The notes under the pieces: model-generated
What the model was told of the DNA's origin: nothing
Seen by the model: the letters and a program-made list of their open reading frames with translations, nothing else
The model's database searches: none
Shown: one piece after another, positions 43,398 through 52,111 of the stretch
How positions within the stretch are numbered: the first letter of the stretch is position 1
How the letters are laid out: each line of letters opens with the position of its first letter
Source of the DNA: Variovorax ginsengisoli
Lineage (GTDB): Bacteria > Pseudomonadota > Gammaproteobacteria > Burkholderiales > Burkholderiaceae_C
Direction of reading: 5' to 3'
Length of the DNA: 64,000 bases
Assembly: GCF_030811835.1 (NCBI RefSeq)
Contig: NZ_JAUSRO010000006.1
Span: 124,001 to 188,000 of the forward strand
Position numbers and translations under genes: made by a program

Positions 43398-44759
43398 TCA
43401 GTAAACGTCGCGCCGGTACCTGCCGCTGAGCGTCAGCTCTCGAACGGCTGCATCGCCGAAGATCTGCCTGAGCGCTGCGTCCACGCCCGATGCCATGCCT
43501 TCGAGGCTGCCGCACACGTACAGCGCGGCGTCGCGCGCCAGCCAGGCTTCGAGTGTGTCGGCGGCCTGCAGCAGTCGATGCTGCACGTAGCAGCGGCTTT
43601 CCTGGTCACGGGAGAAGGCGAGGTCCAGCCGTTGCAACACGCCTCGGCGCTGCCAGTCCTCGATTTCGCCATGGCACAGATGGTCGTGTGCAGCGTTGCG
43701 TTCCCCAAAGATCAGCCAATTGGCGTGGTGTCCGGCCCGGTCTCGGGCGCGCAAATGGCTGCGCAACCCGGCCAGGCCGGTGCCATTGCCGATCAGGATC
43801 AGGGGTCTGGCCGTGTTCGCATCGAGGCGGAAAGTGGGATGGGGTCTCAGACGCAACGCGACGGAATCGCCGACCGACAGGTGCGCCGTGAGCCAGCCCG
43901 AAGCGGCGCCCAGGCTGCCATCACTGCGCCGTTCCTGGCGCACGATGAGTTGCAGTTCACCATCGGCAGGGATCGAGGCGATGGAATAGTCGCGCGGTCG
44001 TGAGGGATCGCTCGTGAGTTCGATCCGCGCCAGATCGCCCGAGGTCCAGAACGGCAGGGCAGCGCCGTCGTGGTCGGGTCGAAATGCCAGTTCGAACACG
44101 GGTGCGCCGGCGCTCCCCGCGTTGAGCAATCTGCGCGCATGCAGGCGCCATGCGGTTGGCTCGTCAGGCGCCTGCCCGGCAGCGCCGTCGGCGCCCCAGG
44201 ATGCCAGCCAGGTGGCCAGCAGCACGGGGTCGCCGTTGTCGACGTCCATCCGTGGCTGCAGGGGCGTGGCGCCGCTGGCCTGCAGCCAGCTGTCGAGCGC
44301 GCGGCCGAAGGCGCAGAAGTGCGTGTACTGGCGATCGCCGAGTGCCAGCACGGCGTAGCGCAGTCCGGGCAAGGAGGCGGCCTGCTGCATGGGCTCGGCA
44401 GCGAAAACGCCGGCGCCGTCGGGTGCATCGCCTTCGCCGTACGTGCTGGCGATGAAGAGCGCTTGCGCGGTGCCCGCAAGCGTCGGTAGATCGAGCGCGT
44501 CGAGCGAAAGCACGCGTACAGGCTTGCCCTGTGCCTGCAAGCCGCGCGCGGTCTGCCAAGCCAGGGCTTGCGCCTGCCCGGTCTGACTCGCGAAGAGCAC
44601 GAGCACCGGCGCGACGGCCCCATCGCCAGCCAGCGTGGCCGCTTCGCGCGCCACAGCAGCACGACGGCGGCGCTGGCGCAGGTAGATGCCGGCGCACATC
44701 AGGCCATAGGCCAGCAAGATCGCGCCCGCGCCGAGTGCGCGCCAGGTGGTCTCGTTCAT
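43398..44759 (-). CDS. membrane-anchored NADPH flavoreductase (flavodoxin plus ferredoxin-reductase domains)
   Basis: A 453-residue protein of the CysJ/cytochrome P450 reductase plan. One N-terminal helix (about 9-28) is followed by an RQRRRR stop-transfer sequence, an FMN flavodoxin domain (LVLFASQTGQAQ, STYGEGDAPD, LALGDRQY; about 52-180), an FAD domain with RPRDYSIAS (about 253-261) and an NADPH domain (LIGNGTGLAG, LYVCGS). Topology puts the redox domains in the cytoplasm. It can feed NADPH electrons into the membrane protein encoded first in the operon. It follows apbE after three bases. Confidence 0.88.
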   Translation of the reverse strand: MNETTWRALGAGAILLAYGLMCAGIYLRQRRRRAAVAREAATLAGDGAVAPVLVLFASQTGQAQALAWQTARGLQAQGKPVRVLSLDALDLPTLAGTAQALFIASTYGEGDAPDGAGVFAAEPMQQAASLPGLRYAVLALGDRQYTHFCAFGRALDSWLQASGATPLQPRMDVDNGDPVLLATWLASWGADGAAGQAPDEPTAWRLHARRLLNAGSAGAPVFELAFRPDHDGAALPFWTSGDLARIELTSDPSRPRDYSIASIPADGELQLIVRQERRSDGSLGAASGWLTAHLSVGDSVALRLRPHPTFRLDANTARPLILIGNGTGLAGLRSHLRARDRAGHHANWLIFGERNAAHDHLCHGEIEDWQRRGVLQRLDLAFSRDQESRCYVQHRLLQAADTLEAWLARDAALYVCGSLEGMASGVDAALRQIFGDAAVRELTLSGRYRRDVY

Positions 44760-44762
44760 CCG

Positions 44763-45809
44763 TCAGCGGGGCGCCGCGCCCAGGGCCAGGTGCGTGTGCC
44801 AGGCCGTGCTGGCGAGGAGCCGCTGGGCGTGCCCGTCGCGGCAGACAAAGAGGGCTGCCACCGCATGCGCATCGGCGAAGGCCGGGCCGTCGACCGGGCC
44901 CAGCACCGTGAGCGCGGTGGCGAGCGCATCGGCGTGCATGCACTGCGCATGCAGTACGCTGACAGAGGCCAGCGCGGCGCTCGCGGGTTCACCGGTCCGT
45001 GGATCGATGGTGTGGCTCCAGCGGCGTCCACCCTGCGTGTGTCCATGCCAGCGATCGCCGGAGGTGGCGATTGCGAGGTCGGCCAGCGCGATGCGTGGTG
45101 CCGGCGCGTCGCCGGCGTCGACCTGCACCTGCCAGGCGCTGCCGTCGGGCCTGCGGCCGACGCCGCGCAATTCACCGCCCACTTCCATGAGCAGTTGCGT
45201 GATTTCCATGGCTTGCAGGGCGGCCACGACATGGTCGACGGCGAAGCCCTTGGCCACGCCGGAGAAATCGAGCGCCATGCCGCCGGGCTGCAGCACGGTG
45301 CGCGTGTTGCGGTCGAATGCAATGCGATGCCAGCCCACCCGTGCGCGCGCGTCGGCCAGCGAAGCGAGCCGTGGGTCGCGCAGTGGCCAGGCGGGCGGGT
45401 CCTGGGCTTCAGCACCGAAGCCCCACCAGGCGACCAGGGGGCCGACGGTCGGGTCGATCGCCCCGCCGCTGGCCTGAGCCCAATGCAGCGCGCAGTCGAG
45501 CACCTGCGCGAATTCGGGCGGCACGGCGCAGCGACTGCCTGGGGTCGCACGGCCGTAGCGGCTGATGTCCGAGTCGGGCTCCCACGTGCTCATCTGTTCG
45601 ATCACCTGAGCCAGTGCCTGCTCGACCGCCTGCGCGATCGGCGCGAGTGGGCGCATCTGCGGGTTGTCGAACTTCAGCGTCCAGGTGGTGCCCATGGTGC
45701 GGCCCGAGAGGGTCTGCAGGCGTGACGGATCGGCGCGCCGTGCAAGGGCGACGTTCGCATAGCCGCCGGCCGGCCAGGTGGCGAAATTGGGGCGCGCGGC
45801 GGCGTTCAC
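44763..45809 (-). CDS. apbE: FAD:protein FMN transferase (ApbE family)
   Basis: A 348-residue enzyme that attaches FMN from FAD to a Ser or Thr in target proteins. Family blocks: GRTMGTTWTLKF (about 36-47), DFSGVAKGFAVD (about 181-192), TIDPRTGEP (about 267-275) and the metal-binding HADALATAL (about 293-301). The likely acceptor is the DUF2271 protein two genes upstream. The start is GTG at 45,809, 14 bases after the DUF4198 stop. No signal peptide or lipobox is visible, which is odd because ApbE normally acts outside the cytoplasm. Confidence 0.9.
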   Translation of the reverse strand: MNAAARPNFATWPAGGYANVALARRADPSRLQTLSGRTMGTTWTLKFDNPQMRPLAPIAQAVEQALAQVIEQMSTWEPDSDISRYGRATPGSRCAVPPEFAQVLDCALHWAQASGGAIDPTVGPLVAWWGFGAEAQDPPAWPLRDPRLASLADARARVGWHRIAFDRNTRTVLQPGGMALDFSGVAKGFAVDHVVAALQAMEITQLLMEVGGELRGVGRRPDGSAWQVQVDAGDAPAPRIALADLAIATSGDRWHGHTQGGRRWSHTIDPRTGEPASAALASVSVLHAQCMHADALATALTVLGPVDGPAFADAHAVAALFVCRDGHAQRLLASTAWHTHLALGAAPR

Positions 45810-45823
45810 CTGGCGGTCGCGCG

Positions 45824-46633
45824 TCAGGGCATCACTTCGAGGGTCGCGGCGTAACTCACGCGGCGCTCCTTGGCCTGCGGCACCGAGGTCTTGCTGTCCT
45901 TGGTGCTGGCATCCAGCCAGTACATCCCGGCGGCAGGCCAGGTCACGTTGAATTGGCCCTTGTCGTCGGTCTTGAGCTTGAGCTCGGCCAACTGGTCGCG
46001 GTACTGGGTGTTGCCTGCCGTCACGGTGACGTCGAGGTCCCTGGCAGGCTGTCCGTCGAGCAGAAAGGTGAACGTGGCTTTTTCACCCTTGGCCAGGTCG
46101 GTGGGGCTGCCGGCGGCCACGAGTTCCAGACCCAGGCCGACCGGCTTGAGCGCGGTCGGCTTGCCGACCGTCACAAAGGTCTCGGTGCGCGAAACCGACT
46201 GGGTGATGGCCACGTCCTGGGCGTCGGCGGGGATGTCCTTGCCGATGGTCTCGGCCGTGCCACGGGCGCGCTTGGGCTGGCCCGTGGCCTTGTCCTTCCA
46301 CATGGCGAAGGCGCCGGCATTGACCACGGCGATGCGGTAGGTGCCGGGCAGCGACGCGTTCACGTCGAACACCGAACGGTGCTTGAGGCGGGCTTCGGTC
46401 TCTGGCTTGAGCGTGCTGCCGTCGGGGGCGGTGATCTGCAGGTTGTCCAGGCGCAGCGGCGCATGGTTGGCCACGAAGAGGTCATTCGACACGGCCGCGT
46501 CGAAGGTGATGGTGTCGCCCTTGGAGAGCACGGTGCTCGACGGCAGCAGCCAGGCGTTGTGGGCCTGGGCCAGGCCGGCAGCGCCGGTCAGGAGGGCGGC
46601 GAAGGCGGCGGCGCGCAGGGAAAATTGAGTCAT
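45824..46633 (-). CDS. periplasmic DUF4198-family protein
   Basis: A 269-residue exported protein; the signal peptide ends with GLAQA before HNAWLLPS (residues about 24-31). The mature HNAWLLPSSTVL start, with a histidine at the new N-terminus, and the beta-rich body are typical of DUF4198, related to metal-uptake NikM-like proteins. It may bind a metal or carrier in the periplasm. AGGAG lies eight bases before the ATG. It belongs to the PepSY/ApbE operon; its role is not established. Confidence 0.86.
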   Translation of the reverse strand: MTQFSLRAAAFAALLTGAAGLAQAHNAWLLPSSTVLSKGDTITFDAAVSNDLFVANHAPLRLDNLQITAPDGSTLKPETEARLKHRSVFDVNASLPGTYRIAVVNAGAFAMWKDKATGQPKRARGTAETIGKDIPADAQDVAITQSVSRTETFVTVGKPTALKPVGLGLELVAAGSPTDLAKGEKATFTFLLDGQPARDLDVTVTAGNTQYRDQLAELKLKTDDKGQFNVTWPAAGMYWLDASTKDSKTSVPQAKERRVSYAATLEVMP

Positions 46634-46716
46634 GACGGGGCTCCTGAGGTCGGGTGGGATCGGTGTGGATCGGGCGGTGGTGTGTCGTGTCTGCGGCAAC
46701 GGGTCGCCGCGCGGCC

Positions 46717-47247
46717 TCAGGGCTTGAGTTCGAGCTTGATCTCGCCGAGCTCGGTGCTGCCGGCGGCGCTGAGCTGCTGCGCCTGGGTCGGCGGCCACTG
46801 GAAGGGCACCGTCACGACTTCGCGGCCACCCACTTCGCGGGCTGCTTCGACCACGAATTTGTAGGCACCCGGCGCCAGTCGGGGCAGCGCGGCGGAGCCT
46901 TCATTCAGGTTGATCGCATGCTTGCCGGCGGGCTTGGTCGCGCTGCTGACGCCGTCGATGGGCATCTGGAGTTCACGCCCGGTACGGCGCCACCACTGGC
47001 GCAGGTCCTTGAGCCACTTGGTCCCTTCGCCTTCGGGATTCTTGGTGGTGCGCGTGTCGTACCAGACGGCGGCCGTGCTGGCCACGGTGTTGTCCGCACG
47101 TTCGATCCACGCCGCCACATACGGGCGGTGGTACTCGGCGGCGTTGAGCCGGGGAACCTCGATGCTGACACCAAGCCCGGCCGAGAAGGCGGGCGCGCCG
47201 AACAGCGCGGCCAGGGCGGGAAGGGCGAGCGAATAGCGGACGTGCAC
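46717..47247 (-). CDS. periplasmic DUF2271 protein, predicted FMN carrier
   Basis: A 176-residue exported protein with a signal peptide ending near AFSAG (residues 20-24). The segment IDGVSSATKP contains D98-G-V-S-S-A-T104, which matches the acceptor motif of ApbE-type flavinylation, so Thr104 is the predicted FMN-threonine. The rest is an immunoglobulin-like beta domain ending in GEIKLELKP. GTG start at 47,247 with GAGG upstream. Lying between the PepSY membrane protein and apbE, it would carry electrons in the periplasm. Confidence 0.85.
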   Translation of the reverse strand: MHVRYSLALPALAALFGAPAFSAGLGVSIEVPRLNAAEYHRPYVAAWIERADNTVASTAAVWYDTRTTKNPEGEGTKWLKDLRQWWRRTGRELQMPIDGVSSATKPAGKHAINLNEGSAALPRLAPGAYKFVVEAAREVGGREVVTVPFQWPPTQAQQLSAAGSTELGEIKLELKP

Positions 47248-47270
47248 GAAGAAACCTCTGTGTTGTAGGA

Positions 47271-47918
47271 CTAGTGAATGAACAGCAGCGCGAGCAGCAC
47301 GGGGATGACCAGTCCCATGCCGACCATCGGCCAGGTGAAGGGGCGGTTGCCCGCATGCATCTTGAGAATGAACAGGCCGGTGATGGAGAACAGCAGCGCT
47401 GCGCCGGCGAAGATGTCCAGGAACCAGCTCCAGGCCACGCCCGTGTGGCGGCCCTTGTGAAGGTCGTTGAAGTAGGAGATCCAGCCGCGGTCGGTGCGCT
47501 CGTATTCGGCTGCACCGTCCGCCAGGTTCACCCGCAGCCATGCGTCGCCACCCGGCCTCGGCAGCGAGAGATAGATTTCCTCGGCGGTCCATTCCGCGTC
47601 GCGCCCGGAAGTGTCGATGGCCCATTGCCGGTGGGCCCAGTCCTGCAGCGCGGCGGGCAGCGGCGCACGCCCCTTGGTGGCCGACTGGACGCGCGTCTGC
47701 TCGACCGCGAGGCTGGCGCGCAGCGCTTCGTCGATCGCGGCCTGCCGGTTCGTGACGTGGGGTTTGGCCTCGATCTGCGCGGAATGGTTGAGCGTGAAGC
47801 CCGTCACGCTGAACAGGATCATGCCGATAAGACACAGGGCCGAACTCACCCAATGCCATTCATGCAGCGTCTTGAGCCAGTAGGCGCGTCGGCGGTTGTC
47901 AGGAGGGGCGGCAGTCAT
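47271..47918 (-). CDS. PepSY-associated transmembrane protein (putative heme membrane reductase subunit)
   Basis: A 215-residue inner-membrane protein: helix 1 about 23-43, a periplasmic domain about 46-160, and two helices about 164-185 and 195-214. Histidines near the membrane edges (His19 and His22 in LHEWHW, His45 in LNHS, and LHKGRHTG near residue 155) resemble heme ligands of PepSY-type ferric reductases. First gene of the operon, 26 bases downstream of a Fur-like box. It would pass electrons from the cytoplasmic flavoreductase to the periplasmic flavoprotein. Confidence 0.88.
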   Translation of the reverse strand: MTAAPPDNRRRAYWLKTLHEWHWVSSALCLIGMILFSVTGFTLNHSAQIEAKPHVTNRQAAIDEALRASLAVEQTRVQSATKGRAPLPAALQDWAHRQWAIDTSGRDAEWTAEEIYLSLPRPGGDAWLRVNLADGAAEYERTDRGWISYFNDLHKGRHTGVAWSWFLDIFAGAALLFSITGLFILKMHAGNRPFTWPMVGMGLVIPVLLALLFIH

Positions 47919-47943
47919 GGGCGCTGCCGATTCTATCCTTGTA

Positions 47944-47962
47944 GATGAGAATGAATATTGTT
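47944..47962 (-). promoter_or_regulatory. Fur box of the PepSY/ApbE operon
   Basis: GATGAGAATGAATATTGTT, resembling the other two Fur-like boxes, centred about 35 bases before the PepSY start codon. Confidence 0.62.
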
Positions 47963-48056
47963 TGTGTAGATTTTTTGTGCCGACGATTGGGTAGAAAGGA
48001 CCGTCTTTACTGATGATCGCGCTATGAATTCAGGAGTGTGTGAAGTTCGGTAAAGC

Positions 48057-48081
48057 AAAAAAAACGGGACCGAAGTCCCGT
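48057..48081 (-). terminator. terminator after bfr
   Basis: On the minus strand ACGGGAC-TTCG-GTCCCGT, a C(UUCG)G tetraloop hairpin, followed by eight T. Confidence 0.9.
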
Positions 48082-48101
48082 TGTTCATGACCGGCCGAAG
48101 C

Positions 48102-48578
48102 TCAGGCGAGTTCGCCCATCTGCGACTGCAGGTAGTTCTGCAGCCCGACCTTGCCGATCAGGTCGATCTGGGTCTCGAGGAAGTCGATGTGCTCTTCGGT
48201 ATCGTCCAGGATCTTCTGCAGCAGGTCGCGCGACACGTAATCGCGCACGGCTTCGCAATGCGCCATGCCGGCCTTGACGGTCGCTTGTGCGCCGTATTCG
48301 GCTTTCAGGTCGCACGCCAGCAGTTCCGGCACGTCTTCACCGACATTCAGCTTGGCGAGGTCTTGCAGGTTCGGCAGGCCGTCGAGCATGAAAATGCGGT
48401 CCATGAGCCAGTCGGCGTGTTTCATCTCGCCGATCGACTCTTCGTATTCTTTCTTCGCCAGCTTGTCCAGACCCCAATGCTTGAGCATCCGGTAGTGCAG
48501 GAAGTACTGGTTGATCGCAGTCAGCTCGTTCTTGAGTTGCGCCTGCAGGTGTTCGATGACTTGTGGGTCGCCCTTCAT
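48102..48578 (-). CDS. bfr: bacterioferritin
   Basis: A 158-residue iron-storage subunit of the 24-mer shell. Ferroxidase and heme residues by E. coli numbering: Glu18, Glu51, Met52 (heme ligand), His54, Glu94 and His130 are present. Position 127, a glutamate ligand in E. coli, is threonine here (DDTEEH), with glutamates at 128 and 129. ATG at 48,578 has AAGGAG upstream. It works with the Bfd encoded at 39,697. No Fur-like box was recognised before it. Confidence 0.95.
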   Translation of the reverse strand: MKGDPQVIEHLQAQLKNELTAINQYFLHYRMLKHWGLDKLAKKEYEESIGEMKHADWLMDRIFMLDGLPNLQDLAKLNVGEDVPELLACDLKAEYGAQATVKAGMAHCEAVRDYVSRDLLQKILDDTEEHIDFLETQIDLIGKVGLQNYLQSQMGELA

Positions 48579-48736
48579 GTTCTTCTCCTTGGTTCCAAAA
48601 CACCGATTGTCAGGGTTCTCCACGGGGTGTTGCAACGAGAGGCCCCGCCTTGGCAGTCTGCATGCGGCTGAGGGTGATAAGCGTTCGTGTTGTGTGTCGG
48701 CGTGATGTCTGTTTCATAGCGCTGGCCGATGCAATT

Positions 48737-48779
48737 GATAGTTCAATACTATCAAATATGTGTTTTTGGTAGCTATACT
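48737..48779 (+). promoter_or_regulatory. OxyR-type operator and promoter of ahpC
   Basis: GATAGT-N5-ACTATC, giving ATAG-N7-CTAT exactly as in OxyR sites, then degenerate half sites (GTGT, GCTAT) further on. A -10-like TATACT lies at 48,774-48,779, so the operator sits near -41, where an activator would contact polymerase. Confidence 0.65.
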
Positions 48780-48820
48780 CATGGCTTACCTTTTCTTCAC
48801 CGCACTGCCAAGGAAGCACC

Positions 48821-49384
48821 ATGTCCCTGATCAATACCTCCGTCCAACCGTTCAAGACCCAGGCCTATCTCAACGGCAAGTTCATCGATGTGTCCGACGA
48901 GACGCTCAAGGGCAAATGGTCGGTCCTGATCTTCATGCCTGCCGCGTTCACCTTCAACTGCCCGACCGAAGTGGAAGATGCGGCCGACAACTACCCTGAA
49001 TTCCAGAAGCTCAATACCGAGGTCTACATCGTCACGACCGACACGCACTTCTCGCACAAGGTGTGGCACGACACGTCGCCTGCCGTGGGCAAGGCCAAGT
49101 TTCCGCTGGTGGGCGACCCGACCCACACGCTGACCAACGCTTTCGGCGTGCACATTCCCGAAGAAGGCCTCGCACTGCGCGGCACCTTCGTGATCAACCC
49201 GGACGGCATCATCAAGACCGCCGAAGTGCATTCCAACGAAATCGCCCGCGACGTCAAGGAAACCCTGCGCAAGCTCAAGGCTGCGCAATACACGGCAGCC
49301 CACCCGAACGAAGTGTGCCCGGCCAAGTGGAATGACGGCGACAAGACCCTCGCCCCGTCGTTCGACCTCGTCGGCAAGATCTAA
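48821..49384 (+). CDS. ahpC: alkyl hydroperoxide reductase subunit C (2-Cys peroxiredoxin)
   Basis: A 187-residue peroxiredoxin that reduces hydrogen peroxide and organic peroxides. Peroxidatic Cys47 (FTFNCPTE) and resolving Cys166 (NEVCPAKW) are in the positions of typical AhpC; the FTFN variant replaces the common FTFV. AAGGAA precedes the ATG. It is recycled by AhpF, encoded next. An OxyR-type operator precedes it. Confidence 0.97.
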   Translation: MSLINTSVQPFKTQAYLNGKFIDVSDETLKGKWSVLIFMPAAFTFNCPTEVEDAADNYPEFQKLNTEVYIVTTDTHFSHKVWHDTSPAVGKAKFPLVGDPTHTLTNAFGVHIPEEGLALRGTFVINPDGIIKTAEVHSNEIARDVKETLRKLKAAQYTAAHPNEVCPAKWNDGDKTLAPSFDLVGKI

Positions 49385-49399
49385 GCGTCCAGGCGCGCG

Positions 49400-49431
49400 A
49401 ACCCGGGTGCATGATGACCCGGGTTTTTTTG
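49400..49431 (+). terminator. terminator between ahpC and ahpF
   Basis: AACCCGGGT / ACCCGGGTT hairpin with an eight-base loop and seven T. Expression of ahpF needs read-through or its own promoter. Confidence 0.85.
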
Positions 49432-49440
49432 TCCCCAGTT

Positions 49441-49456
49441 GATAGTTTTTAGATAT
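49441..49456 (+). promoter_or_regulatory. partial OxyR-like site before ahpF
   Basis: ATAG-N7-ATAT immediately upstream of ahpF and downstream of the ahpC terminator. It shares the GATAGT start with the ahpC operator but only half of it is a good match. Confidence 0.35.
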
Positions 49457-49472
49457 CGAAAGTGAGTTCACC

Positions 49473-51071
49473 ATGCTCGACACCGCCACCAAAGCCCAGT
49501 TGAAGAGTTACCTCGATCGCGCTACACAGCCGATCGAAATCGTCGCTTCGCTCGACGACAGCAAGGCGTCGGGCGAGGTCCTTTCGCTGCTCAAGGACGT
49601 TGCCGAAAGTTCACCGCTCGTGAAGCTCACGGAAAGCCGTGACGACAACCATCGCAAGCCCTCGTTCTCGGTCAACCGGCCGAGCGAAAACCACGGCCCG
49701 CGCTTTGCCGGCTTGCCGATGGGCCATGAATTCACGTCGCTGATCCTCGCCTTGCTGCAGATCGGCGGCTATCCGCCCAAGGTCGAGCAGGAAGTGCTCG
49801 AGCAGATCCGTGCGCTCGACGGCGACTTCGAATTCGAGATCTACGTCTCGCTGACTTGCCATAACTGCCCCGACGTTGTTCAGGCGCTGAACCTGATGGC
49901 CGTGCAGAACCCGCGCATCCGCGCCACGATGATCGAAGGTGGCACCTTCCAGGACGAAGTCAAGGAGCGCCAGATCATGGCCGTGCCGACCGTGTTCCTC
50001 AACGGAACCGAATTCGGCCAGGGCCGCATGTCGCTCGAAGAAATCCTCGCCAAGATCGACACCGGTGGTGTCGAGCGCGAGGCCCGCAAGATCAGCGAAA
50101 AGGCGCCTTTCGACGTGCTCGTGGTGGGTGGCGGTCCCGCTGGCGCGGCCGCGGCGGTGTATGCCGCGCGCAAGGGCATCCGCACCGGTGTCGCCTCGGA
50201 GCGCTTCGGCGGCCAGGTGCTCGACACGTTGGGCATCGAGAACTTCATCTCGATCAAGGAAACCGAAGGACCGAAGTTCGCCCATGCGTTGGAAGAGCAC
50301 GTGCGCGACTACGACGTGGACATCATGAACCTGCAGCGCGCCAAGTCGCTGCAGTCGCAGGACGGCATGATCGAGATTGAACTCGAAAGCGGCGCGCGCC
50401 TGAAGAGTCGCAGCGTGATCATCTCGACCGGCGCGCGCTGGCGCAACATCAACGTGCCCGGCGAGCACGAATACAAGAACAAGGGCGTGGCCTATTGCCC
50501 GCATTGCGACGGCCCGCTGTTCAAGGGCAAGCGTGTGGCGGTCATCGGTGGCGGCAACTCAGGTGTGGAAGCGGCGATCGATCTGGCCGGTATCGTCGGC
50601 CACGTGACGCTGATCGAGTTCGACAAGCAGTTGCGCGCCGATGCCGTGCTGCAGCGCAAGCTGCTGAGCCTGAAAAACGTCAGCGTGCACATGAATGCGC
50701 AGACCACCGAGATCACCGGCGACGGACAGAAGGTCAATGGCCTGGTCTACAAGGACCGCGTCTCGGGCGAGAGCCACACGGTGCCGCTCGAAGGCGTGTT
50801 CGTGCAGATCGGCCTGGTGCCCAACACCGACTGGCTCAAGGGCACGGTCGAACTGTCCAAGCACGGCGAAATCGTGGTGGATGCGAAGGGTCAGACCTCG
50901 CTGCCGGGCGTGTTCGCCGCCGGCGATGCGACGACGGTGCCGTACAAGCAGATCATCATCGCCGCAGGCGAGGGCGCAAAAGCTGCACTCAGCGCCTTCG
51001 ATCACCTGATCCGCACGTCGGCACCCGAAGAAGACAAGCCGGTCGCCGCGGTGGAAGCCGCCGCAGCCTGA
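49473..51071 (+). CDS. ahpF: alkyl hydroperoxide reductase subunit F
   Basis: A 532-residue NADH-dependent disulfide reductase for AhpC. The N-terminal double thioredoxin-fold domain has CHNC (Cys129, Cys132). The C-terminal thioredoxin-reductase-like part has FAD motif [12 protein letters not shown] (about 217), redox pair CPHC (about 351), NADH motif [12 protein letters not shown] and GVFAAGDAT. About 20 extra residues rich in Ala, Glu and Pro end the protein. Convergent with ppsR, 21 bases apart. Confidence 0.97.
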   Translation: MLDTATKAQLKSYLDRATQPIEIVASLDDSKASGEVLSLLKDVAESSPLVKLTESRDDNHRKPSFSVNRPSENHGPRFAGLPMGHEFTSLILALLQIGGYPPKVEQEVLEQIRALDGDFEFEIYVSLTCHNCPDVVQALNLMAVQNPRIRATMIEGGTFQDEVKERQIMAVPTVFLNGTEFGQGRMSLEEILAKIDTGGVEREARKISEKAPFDVLVVGGGPAGAAAAVYAARKGIRTGVASERFGGQVLDTLGIENFISIKETEGPKFAHALEEHVRDYDVDIMNLQRAKSLQSQDGMIEIELESGARLKSRSVIISTGARWRNINVPGEHEYKNKGVAYCPHCDGPLFKGKRVAVIGGGNSGVEAAIDLAGIVGHVTLIEFDKQLRADAVLQRKLLSLKNVSVHMNAQTTEITGDGQKVNGLVYKDRVSGESHTVPLEGVFVQIGLVPNTDWLKGTVELSKHGEIVVDAKGQTSLPGVFAAGDATTVPYKQIIIAAGEGAKAALSAFDHLIRTSAPEEDKPVAAVEAAAA

Positions 51072-51092
51072 GGGTTGCCTGGACGTGAGCGA

Positions 51093-51914
51093 TCAGTAGA
51101 TGAGGCGCTCTGGGCGCAGCTCCTGCAGGATGGTCGTCGCGATCTCCTCGATCGACTTGGTCGTCGTCGACAGCCAGCGGATGCCTGCGCGCCGCATCAT
51201 CGCCTCGGCCTCGCTGATCTCGTTGCGGCAGTTCTCCAGGCTCGCATAGCGTGAGTTCGGCCGGCGTTCGTTGCGGATTTCGCTCAGGCGTTCAGGCTGA
51301 ATGGTCAGCCCGAACATCTTTTTTCGGTGCGGCAGCAGTGCGGGTGGCAACTGGCGGCGGTCGAAATCCTCCGGAATCAGCGGGTAGTTGGCGGCCTTCA
51401 GTCCGTGCTGCATGGCCAGATAGAGCGAGGTGGGCGTCTTGCCGCTTCGGCTCACACCCACCAGGATCACGTCGGCGCCCTCGAGATCGCGGTTGCTTTG
51501 GCCGTCGTCGTGCGCCAGGCTGAAATCGATCGCCGCAATGCGGTCGTTGTATTCCTTGCTCTTGCTCACGTCGCTGAAGCGGCCGATGCGGTGGTTCGAT
51601 TTCATCGCCAGCTCGATCTCCAGCGGCCGCACGAAGGTGCCGAACATGTCCAGCAACATGCCCTTGCAGCCGGTTTCGATGACTTCAAGAATGTCCATGT
51701 CGGCCAGCGTCGTGAAAACGATGGGGCGCAGACCCTCGAGTTCGGCCGTGTGGTTGATCTGCCGTACCGCCTGGTGCGCCTTGTCCACCGTGTCGGTGAA
51801 GGGCAGGCGGATGTGACGCGGTTTGATCTCGAACTGGGCGAGAACAGCGTTACCGAACGTTTCGGCGGTGATGCCGGTGCCGTCGGAGACGAAGAAAACA
51901 GAGCGGGTGTGCAT
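51093..51914 (-). CDS. ppsR: PEP synthase regulatory protein (bifunctional kinase/pyrophosphorylase, DUF299)
   Basis: A 273-residue enzyme that inactivates PEP synthase by ADP-dependent phosphorylation of a threonine and reactivates it with phosphate. Features: [11 protein letters not shown] (8-18), a P-loop [11 protein letters not shown] (about 153-163), and [16 protein letters not shown]. It is divergent from ppsA, its target, the standard arrangement. Confidence 0.95.
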   Translation of the reverse strand: MHTRSVFFVSDGTGITAETFGNAVLAQFEIKPRHIRLPFTDTVDKAHQAVRQINHTAELEGLRPIVFTTLADMDILEVIETGCKGMLLDMFGTFVRPLEIELAMKSNHRIGRFSDVSKSKEYNDRIAAIDFSLAHDDGQSNRDLEGADVILVGVSRSGKTPTSLYLAMQHGLKAANYPLIPEDFDRRQLPPALLPHRKKMFGLTIQPERLSEIRNERRPNSRYASLENCRNEISEAEAMMRRAGIRWLSTTTKSIEEIATTILQELRPERLIY

Positions 51915-52111
51915 GGTTGCTGGCGGTCTTGTCCTGCGACGCGCCCGGGCTTGACGCGCCTACAATCGCGCCCATTATGCGGATTCCCGTTGCGGGGGTC
52001 CCGTTCAAGAATTCCATCCATGCCCAGCGCGCCCGCACCCCAGAGCAACGAGAACGATCGTGCCGCGCCGTCTGCTGCATGCGGCACAGGTTTTAACTTC
52101 TGGAGCTTCCC

